DNA from: Pseudomonas ceruminis
GTDB lineage: Bacteria; Pseudomonadota; Gammaproteobacteria; Pseudomonadales; Pseudomonadaceae
Assembly: GCF_021602025.1 (NCBI RefSeq)
Contig: NZ_BQHW01000017.1
Location: forward strand, 62,001 to 126,000
Length of the DNA: 64,000 bases
Direction: 5' to 3'
In this document: piece after piece, positions 54,822 to 63,067 of the stretch
Numbering within the stretch: the first letter of the stretch is position 1
How the letters are laid out: every line of letters starts with the position of its first letter
The notes under the pieces: generated by a model
Database searches by the model: none
What the model saw: only the letters and a program-made list of their open reading frames with translations
What the model was told of the DNA's origin: nothing
Program-made: the position numbers and the translations under genes

Positions 54822-56288
54822 ATGCCATCGCCGGCGGGCACGCTCCGAGGCATTGATGGAATGCATTTTGACGGCTGCCGAGATCAGCGAATGAAAGAAA
54901 TTGCTGCGCCGATGTTCGATCTAATCGCTTTGTCGCTTCCACGAGGGTTGGGGTTTGGGGACAGCCCGCCAGTAGGGGCATGGCTTAGTGAGGACGGAAT
55001 TTCTTGTGCCGCTCTAACCCGAAATATCAATTCCGGCAGCTTCGGAATTGTCACCTTGCGGCGTCGTGTCGATAGCGTGTGGGTGCTCCTCAGCCATGGT
55101 GAGTGCACCACTGGCGAGTCCGAAGCCCGCGCCTCAATCAGCCATTTTCTCTATACCCAAGCCCATCCGCTTCCACTCCCTTCAGGTGAACGACGACGTG
55201 CTCCTCTAAGCAGAATGGGTAAGCGCACACCAAGCGTGGTGTTCAAATCACTATTTGATCCAAGCCGCCGTATTGGGGCGTGGGCGCTGAATCAACTGTA
55301 TCTCGCACTGCCATCCCCAGACAGAAATTGGGTTCCCGATTGCCAGACTGAGAATTTTCACACCCGCCTCTGGGAAGCCCACCTATTAGCGATTTTTCGT
55401 GAACAGGGACTCTTGGTCACCCAGCCTAAAGAATCACCCGATTTTCACATCGAGAATAGGCTGGGAGATGAGGCCTGGGTTGAAGCAGTGACAGCCAACC
55501 CGGAAGAGCGGTATGAGCATTTTGGCGCCTCGCCGGTCCCCCCACCCGCTGACCGACATGAGCGTTTCTTAGGAGCGGCTGCAGAAAGGTTTGCGAGGAC
55601 CATCCAAAACAAATTGGACAAGCGTTACGAATCCCTACCGCACGTGGAGGGTAAGCCGCTCATTCTGGCCTTAGCCGATTTCCATGCGCCCAGTTCAATG
55701 CTGTGGAGCAGGGAGTCGCTCATCAGCTATCTCTATGGCTTTGCAGTTCACTCATCTGCGCATCGTGGTACGCACCTGATAACTGTGGAGGAAGAGACAT
55801 CTCTGCTATCAGGGCGCCCCAACGGCCTATTTACGCTAATGGAAAATGCCCATCTTTCAGCGGTCATTTTCACCAATGCCTGCACAGTGCCAAAGCTCAG
55901 CCGAGTGCCGATCTCAGGTGGAGCTCATCTAGACGGGTACCGATACTTGCGGTTTGGTGAGTTTTTCGACCGTTCTCCGGGAGCATCACGAGGTATCCCA
56001 TTTCTGTTGGATGTAGCGTCCAGCGACTACGGTCAGCTCTGGCCGCAATATGGCTACGAGCCGTGGTCTGCTGAAGTGGAGGTATTCCATAACCCTATGG
56101 CACTATACCCGGTGCCTAATGAGTTGATACCAGAAGTCACCCACTGGAGAGAAGTAAACGGAAGAGTCGAGTGCGAATCTTTCTTTGATGTATCCATACT
56201 CCGATCCAGAACACTCGTCCTCAGTGCAAACGCTAAGGTTCCGTCACTCGATGAGTTGCTGACAGCAGCCAGTCCTCCAGAGCTCTGA
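54822..56288 (+). CDS. Hypothetical protein with possible degenerate nuclease fold
   Basis: This 488-aa protein is not assigned to a family. Around residues 185-223 it shows E185 (LWEAHL), P206-D207 (SPDFHIE) and E221 (WVEAVTA), resembling PD-(D/E)XK spacing, but the final Lys is replaced by Val, so catalysis is doubtful. A later conserved-looking segment is KPLILALADFHAPSSMLWS. No signal peptide. In-frame starts at 54861 and 54891 are alternatives, since 54822 has no clear ribosome site. It is paired with the acidic protein gene upstream and has lower GC than the core genes. Confidence 0.65.
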   Translation: MPSPAGTLRGIDGMHFDGCRDQRMKEIAAPMFDLIALSLPRGLGFGDSPPVGAWLSEDGISCAALTRNINSGSFGIVTLRRRVDSVWVLLSHGECTTGESEARASISHFLYTQAHPLPLPSGERRRAPLSRMGKRTPSVVFKSLFDPSRRIGAWALNQLYLALPSPDRNWVPDCQTENFHTRLWEAHLLAIFREQGLLVTQPKESPDFHIENRLGDEAWVEAVTANPEERYEHFGASPVPPPADRHERFLGAAAERFARTIQNKLDKRYESLPHVEGKPLILALADFHAPSSMLWSRESLISYLYGFAVHSSAHRGTHLITVEEETSLLSGRPNGLFTLMENAHLSAVIFTNACTVPKLSRVPISGGAHLDGYRYLRFGEFFDRSPGASRGIPFLLDVASSDYGQLWPQYGYEPWSAEVEVFHNPMALYPVPNELIPEVTHWREVNGRVECESFFDVSILRSRTLVLSANAKVPSLDELLTAASPPEL

Positions 56289-56477
56289 CGGCGGCGGGGT
56301 GGCCGCATCGTTGCCACGCAGGTAGATGAGAATTTCTCAGCAAGCTACCCAGCCAGGGGAAGGACATGAGATCCCCTGCGCAATTCAGGACCGTTGAAGC
56401 GTCACCTCTCTTCGGGTAAAAGCATGACCGTCATACAACGCTACAACAGCGTCATACCCGAGAGCATAGGAAGAAAA

Positions 56478-57005
56478 ATGTCGATCCAAGGACTAAAACG
56501 ATACTTTGGAAACAAGATTCACGCAGTGATAATGATGGCCCCGCTTAAGCGGGAAATGATACGCCTCGGCATATGCACCCTTATGGCGATTATTCTGAAT
56601 ATCATCTTGTATACCGGCGTTGAAGTAGACGGCACCATCAAGCCGTGGGCAGAAACCCCGATAAAACTGTTTGCATCGTCGATGTTATTCGCCTTCATGA
56701 TCAAGGCTTTTCTGCCAGTTCTCGGCTGGACGATACTGAAAGCAATGCTGTTGAGTGCGAACAATGCCTTCAGCGGCATACTGAGTTTTTTGGGCAATCA
56801 GTTCACAGGCGTCATGTACTGTACCGGAATTATTATGGGTTCTATCACGATTAAATTGTATATGGTTTCCGGGGTTTTAGACTCTGAGTTTGCTTATCTG
56901 TCCGCAATCGTATTTGCTTCCGGGGTTTTATATTTCTATGTGCTGCAATGCGCCATTCAAAAAACAATGAGTCCGGCCCTGCGTACACCAGCAGTACCGC
57001 GTTAA
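56478..57005 (+). CDS. Hypothetical four-helix membrane protein
   Basis: Not recognised. This 175-aa product has about four hydrophobic segments (roughly LGICTLMAIILNIILYTGV, LFASSMLFAFMIKAFLPVL, GVMYCTGIIMGSITIKLYM, LSAIVFASGVLYFYVLQCA) and a basic N-terminus. The ATG at 56478 follows AGGAAG; earlier starts at 56394 (TTG) and 56424 (ATG) are weaker. AT-rich codons (for example ATA, TTA) mark it as foreign to the background. Confidence 0.6.
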   Translation: MSIQGLKRYFGNKIHAVIMMAPLKREMIRLGICTLMAIILNIILYTGVEVDGTIKPWAETPIKLFASSMLFAFMIKAFLPVLGWTILKAMLLSANNAFSGILSFLGNQFTGVMYCTGIIMGSITIKLYMVSGVLDSEFAYLSAIVFASGVLYFYVLQCAIQKTMSPALRTPAVPR

Positions 57006-57106
57006 ACCACTAGGCTGTGACTATTCATCTCTGGTGCTCAGTAGGCGCTCGCTCTGCTGAACCCTCACCCATACACAACCATTAATGGACTGGCCCGCCT
57101 TCGACT

Positions 57107-57430
57107 TTATGAAGAAGGCGAGCGAGCACGTGACTGATTGCGCATGTATTCCGAGATGAGACTTTCGAAATTGATGTCCGCCTCCTCAACGAGAATATTG
57201 ACGTGACAGTACAGCTCTTCAGGACCTCTGAGATAATTGAAAATCCTTGATCTAACGATGCCGCAAACCCCTTCTTTGACCGCCGTAGAGGGGAGGTTGA
57301 TAACATCGCCAACGCACGGGATAAGAGCTAGGCCATGGTCGCTGTTGAAGACAATGTCAGCTGGACAGGCATCAATGCTGGCATCGGATTGTCCTTGCGA
57401 AACCTGCTGATAATCAATGCTATACCTCAT
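57107..57430 (-). CDS. Hypothetical protein
   Basis: Not recognised. This 107-aa soluble protein has no signal peptide or obvious motif. GAGGTAGG precedes the ATG at a somewhat long distance. It reads towards the membrane protein gene (convergent) and lies on the same strand as, and downstream of, the response regulator gene with a 117-bp gap. Confidence 0.55.
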   Translation of the reverse strand: MRYSIDYQQVSQGQSDASIDACPADIVFNSDHGLALIPCVGDVINLPSTAVKEGVCGIVRSRIFNYLRGPEELYCHVNILVEEADINFESLISEYMRNQSRARSPSS

Positions 57431-57547
57431 GTACAGCCTACCTCATTTGTTGAGTGAGGAATCAGCGCCGCGGATCGTAAACAGAAACCTCAAGTTCGCA
57501 AGCGACGGGAGCATGTAGCGGATTTTCGGTACTAGAGAGCTTGGCAA

Positions 57548-58222
57548 CTATCGTTTTTCAAGCACATACCCTACGCCCCGAAGCGTATGTATCAGTTTGG
57601 TCTCGAAAGGGTCATCTATCTTGGCTCTGAGTCTTCGAATCGACACCTCTACAACGTTTGTGTCGCAGTCAAAATTCATATCCCAAACCTGCGAAATAAT
57701 TTGGGTGCGGCTCAGCACCACACCGGTATTACGCATCAGGTAATGCAGTAACGCGAATTCTTTCGTGGTCAGGTCAATGCGCTGACCGTCCCTGAATGCC
57801 CTGTGCCGGCTCTGATCAAGCTCCAGGTCAGCGACGCGAATGACCTCTACGGATGCAGGGTGATCTGACCTGCGCATCAAGGCGCGAACCCGGGCCAGCA
57901 GCTCAGGGAACTCAAATGGCTTGATCAGGTAGTCATCTGCTCCGTTCTCCAGCCCCCGGACCTTATCCGCCAGCCGGCTTCTCGCCGTCAGCATCATGAT
58001 ACGGGAAGGGCAGTTTTTACGACGCAACAACTCAAGGACCTGCCAACCGTCCATCTCTGGCAGATTTATATCCAGGATAATCAGCTCATATTCGTGCTGC
58101 TTAGCCAAGAATAATCCATCTGACCCGGTGTGGACGCAATCTACGACATAGCCACATTCCGTCAGACCTTGACGCACATACTCCGCAGTTTTTACTTCAT
58201 CCTCAATTACCAGAATTCGCAT
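57548..58222 (-). CDS. OmpR/PhoB-type response regulator (CzcR/CopR-like), no kinase nearby
   Basis: This 224-aa regulator has a receiver domain with the phosphorylated D51 (LIILDINLP) and the conserved Lys in LIKPFEFPELL, then a winged-helix DNA-binding domain (LTTKEFALLHYLM, TNVVEVSIRRLRAKID). It resembles heavy-metal regulators CzcR, CopR and IrlR. Such genes are normally followed by the sensor kinase; none is present here. The ATG at 58222 is preferred over GTG 58243. It probably acts on the three boxes listed at 58320, 60195 and 60320. Confidence 0.9.
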   Translation of the reverse strand: MRILVIEDEVKTAEYVRQGLTECGYVVDCVHTGSDGLFLAKQHEYELIILDINLPEMDGWQVLELLRRKNCPSRIMMLTARSRLADKVRGLENGADDYLIKPFEFPELLARVRALMRRSDHPASVEVIRVADLELDQSRHRAFRDGQRIDLTTKEFALLHYLMRNTGVVLSRTQIISQVWDMNFDCDTNVVEVSIRRLRAKIDDPFETKLIHTLRGVGYVLEKR

Positions 58223-58319
58223 GGGATTTTGTCTCGATATCACTGAGCAATTAACCGCGCACGCGCGCCGGCATTATTGAAAGGGATGGTAAATCAAAAT
58301 GAGCGTGCCGGGGCTCAAA

Positions 58320-58333
58320 TGACGGATTTGTAA
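58320..58333 (+). promoter_or_regulatory. CzcR/CopR-like box C
   Basis: TGACGGATTTGTAA followed by TTTCTAG is a near match to box A before czcC. A TGATAG (-10-like) begins exactly 21 bases after the GTAA, the same distance as at czcC. It faces the small ORF at 58429 and is also 98 bp upstream of the divergent regulator gene, so it could control both. Confidence 0.6.
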
Positions 58334-58428
58334 TTTCTAGGTAATACAGTTGATAGTCTGGCGGTATATCTTGTCGCGGTTTGGGTTTGACAGTTGCGGG
58401 CCCTCTCTCCAGCAGGTGATTTGACCTT

Positions 58429-58578
58429 ATGAAGTATTGGGTTATTTTCTTCTTTGTGCTGGCTTCGTTCCGCTCAGATGACGGCGAGGTCGCTCACATT
58501 GAAGAGACTGGTCATTGGTGTAGTCATGAACTTCACCGGCATGCGATGCGTACAATCGAACGCCTACTTGAATTTTAG
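58429..58578 (+). CDS. Small secreted His/Cys-rich peptide (candidate)
   Basis: A 49-aa ORF has AGGTGA 8 bases before its ATG. It opens with a short signal-like or membrane segment (MKYWVIFFFVLASF). The tail (HIEETGHWCSHELHRH) holds H23, H29, C31, H33, H36 and H38, a set well suited to bind Zn, Cu or Cd. It lies 73 bases downstream of the TGATAG of box C, with the same promoter layout as czcC. A metal-induced periplasmic binding or sensing peptide is inference; homology is unknown to me. It ends just before the oprD terminator. Confidence 0.45.
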   Translation: MKYWVIFFFVLASFRSDDGEVAHIEETGHWCSHELHRHAMRTIERLLEF

Positions 58579-58580
58579 GC

Positions 58581-58605
58581 AAAAAAAAGGCGCCCAATGG
58601 GCGCC
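58581..58605 (-). terminator. Rho-independent terminator of oprD
   Basis: On the minus strand GGCGCCCA and its complement TGGGCGCC pair with a 1-base loop centre and run into T8. It lies about 105 bases after the OprD porin stop and 3 bases after the small ORF on the other strand. Confidence 0.85.
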
Positions 58606-58711
58606 AAATATCCACCTTTTACCAAAGGAGCACTTAAGCCACTCAAGGTGAATGCGTAATGCTCGTTTTACTAACAGGACCCGCCAATGGATAACTGGCC
58701 CAGTTAGCGAA

Positions 58712-60055
58712 TTACAGAATCGAAAGCGGGTACTCGATGATTACACGAGTTTCATCCAGATCCGATTCGAAAGCAGTGGCACGCGTGGTTGCCTGGCGCA
58801 ACCGGAAGGACAGATCTTTTGCCGGACCGGTTTGGACAACGTATTTGACTTCGACGTCACGCTCCCAACGCTTCTGATTGTCGAGCGGGTTGCCGTTGTC
58901 GTCGGTGCGCATGTAGAACTGGTTAGCGTTCGAGTAATCCGCACCCGAGCCTCTGGCGTAGCGCGTCATGAACGTCAGGCCTGGAATGCCGTAGCTGGTG
59001 AAGTTCAGGTCATAGCGCAGCATCCAGGAACGCTCTTTCGGCGAGTTGAAGTCGCTGTACTGGATGGAGTTGTCGACGAAAATCGAGTCCGACTGACGCA
59101 GGTAGTCGAAATCGTCGTCGCCGTTGTTGCGCTGATGCGACAGGGCCAGGGTGTGGGCACCGTAACGCACACCGACCTTGGCACTCCAGATGTTGTTGTC
59201 GAATTCACCCAGGCGCTTCTTACCTTCATCTACGGCTTTGTAGTAGTTGAAGCCACCGATCAGCGCCAGATCGTCGCTCAGCGGGTAAACCACGCTTGTG
59301 CCGGCGTAGTACTGATTCCAGACGTCTTTCAGCTGGCTGGCGTAGACGCTCACAGTCCAGTTGTCGTTGATCGAGTAGTCACCGCCACCGTAACCGATCC
59401 ATGGCGAGTTGACCGGGCCGCCGTAGAACGTCACGAAGTTGTCGTTCAGGTTGCTTGAGACCGGCTGGCTCATCGCATGCAGACGACCACCCTGGAGGGT
59501 AAGGCCCTGGATGCTGGTGTTCTCAACGGTCACACCGCGGAAACTCTCTGGCAGCAGGCGAGAGTCACCCGATGCGACGACCGGGGTCGATGGGAAGACA
59601 TCACCCACTTTCACGATGGTATCGAACAAGCGGACTTTGGCTGCGCCGCCGACCTTGGTGTATTCGTCGCGAGCTTCACCCTTGTTATCAACGGGCAGCA
59701 CGTCGAAGGAGCTACGGCCGCCGTTGCGCCCATCACCGGTGTCGAGCTTGAGGCCGATCATGGCAAAGGCATCAACGCCAAAGCCAACGGTACCTTGGGT
59801 AAACCCGGAGTTGAATTTGCTGATGATCGCGTGCGCCCAGGCTTCGGAGTAGCCGTTCGTATTGCCCTTGCCACTGTTGTAAGTGGGGGCGGTGCTGTCG
59901 CGGTTATCACGGTTGAAGTAGAAGTTACGGTTCAACACTGTAAGGCTGCTGCCTTCAATGAAGCCTTCTGGCTTGTCTTCAGCTTGTGCCGAAATAGCAT
60001 AGCTTCCAGACAGCGCAGAAACTGCCGCCAAATACAGTGGTACTTTGATTTTCAT
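58712..60055 (-). CDS. OprD family outer-membrane porin
   Basis: This 447-aa porin has a signal peptide ending AQA and then the OprD-type start GFIEGSSLTVLNRNFYFNRD and late YPLSIL end. OprD porins are substrate-specific channels for amino acids and small acids, and metal regulators in Pseudomonas are known to control oprD. Here it carries a metal-regulator-like box (B) in its promoter. AAGGAG is 7 bases before the ATG. Confidence 0.93.
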   Translation of the reverse strand: MKIKVPLYLAAVSALSGSYAISAQAEDKPEGFIEGSSLTVLNRNFYFNRDNRDSTAPTYNSGKGNTNGYSEAWAHAIISKFNSGFTQGTVGFGVDAFAMIGLKLDTGDGRNGGRSSFDVLPVDNKGEARDEYTKVGGAAKVRLFDTIVKVGDVFPSTPVVASGDSRLLPESFRGVTVENTSIQGLTLQGGRLHAMSQPVSSNLNDNFVTFYGGPVNSPWIGYGGGDYSINDNWTVSVYASQLKDVWNQYYAGTSVVYPLSDDLALIGGFNYYKAVDEGKKRLGEFDNNIWSAKVGVRYGAHTLALSHQRNNGDDDFDYLRQSDSIFVDNSIQYSDFNSPKERSWMLRYDLNFTSYGIPGLTFMTRYARGSGADYSNANQFYMRTDDNGNPLDNQKRWERDVEVKYVVQTGPAKDLSFRLRQATTRATAFESDLDETRVIIEYPLSIL

Positions 60056-60194
60056 CCGATGCTCCTTTGATTCACGGCAGTTTTTATTATGTTTACCGGC
60101 GCGGGTGTCGTTAATTGTTCTGACCAGGCGGCGCGCCTAGCGTAGCGCGAGCTCATATTTGCAGGCCGAAGATAACGGGGGGGTGATAGGAAAA

Positions 60195-60208
60195 TTACAA
60201 TTTCGTCA
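60195..60208 (-). promoter_or_regulatory. CzcR/CopR-like box B (oprD)
   Basis: On the minus strand TGACGAAATTGTAA is followed by TTTTCCTA, matching box A. A TTATCT -10-like sequence begins about 23 bases after its GTAA. It lies 140 bp upstream of the OprD start. Confidence 0.55.
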
Positions 60209-60319
60209 TCTACCTGTTGTTCGGGCCTTCGCACCGCGTGTTTGCCATCTCCGTTGCTTGTAACGAAATCATCGTGTCGGGTTTGGTTTCCCAGTATTTT
60301 CGGGCATTACAGGACATTC

Positions 60320-60333
60320 TTACGGAATTGTAA
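60320..60333 (+). promoter_or_regulatory. CzcR/CopR-like box A (czcC)
   Basis: TTACGGAATTGTAA is a complete TTAC-N6-GTAA palindrome, the form described for CopR/CzcR-type sites. TGATAG at 60351 forms a -10-like element with the box at the -35 position. This should drive czcCBA. Confidence 0.65.
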
Positions 60334-60458
60334 TTTTCTAGCCACCCCTCTGATAGCTACCGCTCATTAGAGTGCCATCACCTAATCAAGTGGGGCTTGG
60401 CAGCTGTTTCGGCGTTCTCGCCAAGCTTTATCGAAGTTTGTGCACGAGGACCATCAAA

Positions 60459-61730
60459 GTGCCCCGGTATAACCGCAATGTCTTACCCAAGACCCCCGTC
60501 TCGCCCTGGAAGATCGCTGCACTCTGTGCAGTCATCTCTGGGTTGATGGCGCCTGCAGCCCTTGCCCAAAGCATCAGCTTGCCCCAGGCGCTTTCGACGG
60601 CCATGGATGCCAACCCAGACCTGGCCGCGGCCAGGCAAGAAATTGGGATCGCTGATGGTGCTCGCAAGCAGGCCGGGCTTATCCCCAACCCCACAATCTC
60701 GTATGACGTGGAAGACACCCGTCGTAACACCAGCCAGACGACTGTCTCTCTCAGCCAGACCCTTGAGCTGGGCGGTAAGCGGGGGGCTCGTGTTGACGTC
60801 GCCACATACGGGCAGACCGCCGCACAGCTTGAGTTAGACCGTCGCGTTAACGGCCTGCGTGCAGATGTCGTCCAAGCCTTTTACGCCGCGTTGCGGGCCC
60901 AGACAGGTCTCGACCTGGCCAAGCAATCTCTCGAACTGACTGAGCGCGGTCTTCGCATCGTCGATGGCCGTGTTCGCGCAGGTAAGTCGTCCCCAGTGGA
61001 GGCGACCCGCGCTCAAGTGCAACTGGCCGAAGCCCAGCTGCAAGTTCGACGTGCAGAAACGGAAAAAGCGACCGCTTACCAACAGCTCGCTCAAATTACC
61101 GGGAGCTCAGTCACCGTGTTTGATCGACTCGAATCGCCAACCCTCTCCCCGGGCTTGCCACCTCGCACTGAAGATCTGCTGGCTAAGCTCGACCAAACAG
61201 CAGAAATGCGTCAGGCCGTGGTGCAGATAGACAAGAGCGATGCCTCGCTCGGCTCAGAGAAAGCTCAGCGTATCCCGAACCTTACTGTCAGTGTAGGTAG
61301 CCAGTACGACCGCTCTGTGCGCGAGCGGGTCAACACTGTGGGCCTGTCTATGCCTTTGCCGCTGTTCGATCGTAACCAGGGCAACATTCTTTCCGCTTCT
61401 CGTCGTGCAGATCAGGCCCGGGACCAGCGCAATGCTGTTGAGCTGCGCCTGCGCACCGAAACCCAAACCGCGTTGAACCAATGGTCCACCGCCATGCAGG
61501 AGGTCGAGTCCTACGACAAGACCATTCTGCCTTCAGCCCAACAAGCCGTAGAGACCGCAACCCGCGGCTTCGAGATGGGCAAATTCGGTTTCATCGAAGT
61601 GCTGGATGCCCAGCGCACCTTGATCGTCGCTCGTGGCCAATACCTCGAATCGTTGGCAGCGGCGACCAATGCGCGTGCGCAGGTGGAAAGGGTTTATGGC
61701 GAAGTCGGCTCAACCGCCGGCACTCGCTGA
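60459..61730 (+). CDS. czcC: Outer-membrane factor of Czc cation efflux
   Basis: This 423-aa TolC-like protein has a signal peptide ending ALA, two outer-membrane-factor repeats and the conserved VSLSQTLELGGKR and TETQTALNQWSTA regions. It forms the exit duct for the CzcBA pump that removes Co, Zn and Cd. The start is GTG at 60459 with GAGGA 8 bases upstream; the reading from 60372 has no ribosome site. Confidence 0.9.
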   Translation: MPRYNRNVLPKTPVSPWKIAALCAVISGLMAPAALAQSISLPQALSTAMDANPDLAAARQEIGIADGARKQAGLIPNPTISYDVEDTRRNTSQTTVSLSQTLELGGKRGARVDVATYGQTAAQLELDRRVNGLRADVVQAFYAALRAQTGLDLAKQSLELTERGLRIVDGRVRAGKSSPVEATRAQVQLAEAQLQVRRAETEKATAYQQLAQITGSSVTVFDRLESPTLSPGLPPRTEDLLAKLDQTAEMRQAVVQIDKSDASLGSEKAQRIPNLTVSVGSQYDRSVRERVNTVGLSMPLPLFDRNQGNILSASRRADQARDQRNAVELRLRTETQTALNQWSTAMQEVESYDKTILPSAQQAVETATRGFEMGKFGFIEVLDAQRTLIVARGQYLESLAAATNARAQVERVYGEVGSTAGTR

Positions 61731-61798
61731 ACGGGCCAAACATTTTCTTCGGCACACAGCCTTGAACAAGCCGGTGCCTACGATCAGCAGGAGTAGCA

Positions 61799-63049
61799 AT
61801 GGATAACAAACGCAAGATCGCCCTCGCGGTAGCCGCTGTGGCAGCCCTCGGATTTGGCAGCCTTGCCTGGAACAACAGTTCCGGACAGCAGGCCGCCAGT
61901 ACTGCCGAGCATGGCGCTAACGATGGCCATGGCGACGAAAAGAAAGCCGCATCTGCCGCCAAAGAGGAAGGTGATGAGGGCCATGGTGAAGAAGGCCACA
62001 GCGAAGAGGGCGGTGAAGAAGAGGGCAAGCTGACGCTCAGCGCTGAACAGATCAAGGCCGCTGGTGTTGCCCTGGAAGCTGCAGCGCCTCGTGACCTCGG
62101 TACCGTCGTGAGCTTCCCTGGCGAAATTCGCTTCGACGAAGATCGTACTGCCCACGTGGTTCCTCGTGTTCCTGGCGTTGTTGAGGCTGTCCAGGCCAAC
62201 CTGGGCGAGACGGTCAAGAAAGGGCAAGTCCTCGCGGTAATCGCCAGCCAGCAGATCTCTGACCTGCGCAGCGAACAACAGGCCGCACAGCGTCGCGTCG
62301 AACTGGCGCGTGTGACCTTCGAACGTGAGAAGCAACTGTGGCAGGACAAGATCTCTGCAGAGCAAGACTACCTCCAAGCACGCCAAGCGCTGCAAGAAGC
62401 GGAGATCTCCTTGGCCAACGCCAAGCAGAAGGTCGGCGCAATCGGTGCCTCGGTTAACTCCGTTGGCGGTAATCGTTACGAGCTCCGCGCTCCCTTCGAC
62501 GCCGTGGTAGTGGAGAAACACCTGACCGTCGGCGAAGTCGTCAGCGAGGCGACCAACGCCTTCATCCTTTCCGACCTGAATCAGGTCTGGGCGACCTTCG
62601 CAGTTCCGCCGACAGATCTGGGCAAGGTCACGACTGGCCGTGCAGTGAAAGTCTCTTCGCCTGACATGAACGTCGAGGTCGAAGGGAAGGTGGGTTATGT
62701 CGGCAGCCTGCTGGGCGAGCAAAACCGTGCAGCTACTGTCCGCGTCACCTTGACCAACCCCAACGGCGCCTGGCGTCCAGGCCTGTTCGTAAACATTGCG
62801 GTCACCTTCCAGACCGATCGAGTTGCCGTAGCGGTCCCTGAGCACGCTGTGCAGACCGTTGAAGACAAACCTTCGGTATTCGTACGCACCCCAGATGGCT
62901 TTGACACCCGCCCGGTAAAACTGGGTCGCCGCGACAATGGGTACGTGGAAATCATCGACGGTATTGAAGCCGGCGCCCAGGTAGCAACCAGTGGCAGCTT
63001 CACACTCAAGTCCGAGCTCGGCAAAGCTTCTGCCGAACACGGTCACTGA
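61799..63049 (+). CDS. czcB: Periplasmic adaptor of Czc cation efflux
   Basis: This 416-aa HlyD/RND adaptor has an N-terminal membrane anchor (KIALAVAAVAALGFGSLAW), then a His- and Glu-rich linker (HGANDGHGDE, EGHGEEGHSEEGG) that could bind metal, and the barrel-sandwich parts (VVPRVPGVVEAVQANLGETVKKGQVLAVI, FDAVVVEKHLTVGEVV). GGAG precedes the ATG. Confidence 0.93.
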   Translation: MDNKRKIALAVAAVAALGFGSLAWNNSSGQQAASTAEHGANDGHGDEKKAASAAKEEGDEGHGEEGHSEEGGEEEGKLTLSAEQIKAAGVALEAAAPRDLGTVVSFPGEIRFDEDRTAHVVPRVPGVVEAVQANLGETVKKGQVLAVIASQQISDLRSEQQAAQRRVELARVTFEREKQLWQDKISAEQDYLQARQALQEAEISLANAKQKVGAIGASVNSVGGNRYELRAPFDAVVVEKHLTVGEVVSEATNAFILSDLNQVWATFAVPPTDLGKVTTGRAVKVSSPDMNVEVEGKVGYVGSLLGEQNRAATVRVTLTNPNGAWRPGLFVNIAVTFQTDRVAVAVPEHAVQTVEDKPSVFVRTPDGFDTRPVKLGRRDNGYVEIIDGIEAGAQVATSGSFTLKSELGKASAEHGH

Positions 63050-63067
63050 TGCGAACTGACAGGATGA

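Larger units (their letters stand above)
60056..60458. other. Divergent oprD-czcC control region
   Basis: No gene in 403 bases. It holds box B (60195-60208), facing oprD, and box A (60320-60333), facing czcC, each followed by a -10-like element. An imperfect third motif (TGTAACGAAATCATCG near 60258) may be a weaker site. The long leaders to both genes (roughly 100 bases or more) show no clear riboswitch. Confidence 0.6.

Noticed and set aside
55703-55960. An 85-aa plus-strand ORF in another frame of the 488-aa gene
   Set aside because: It lies wholly inside the longer frame, with no ribosome site or recognisable sequence.
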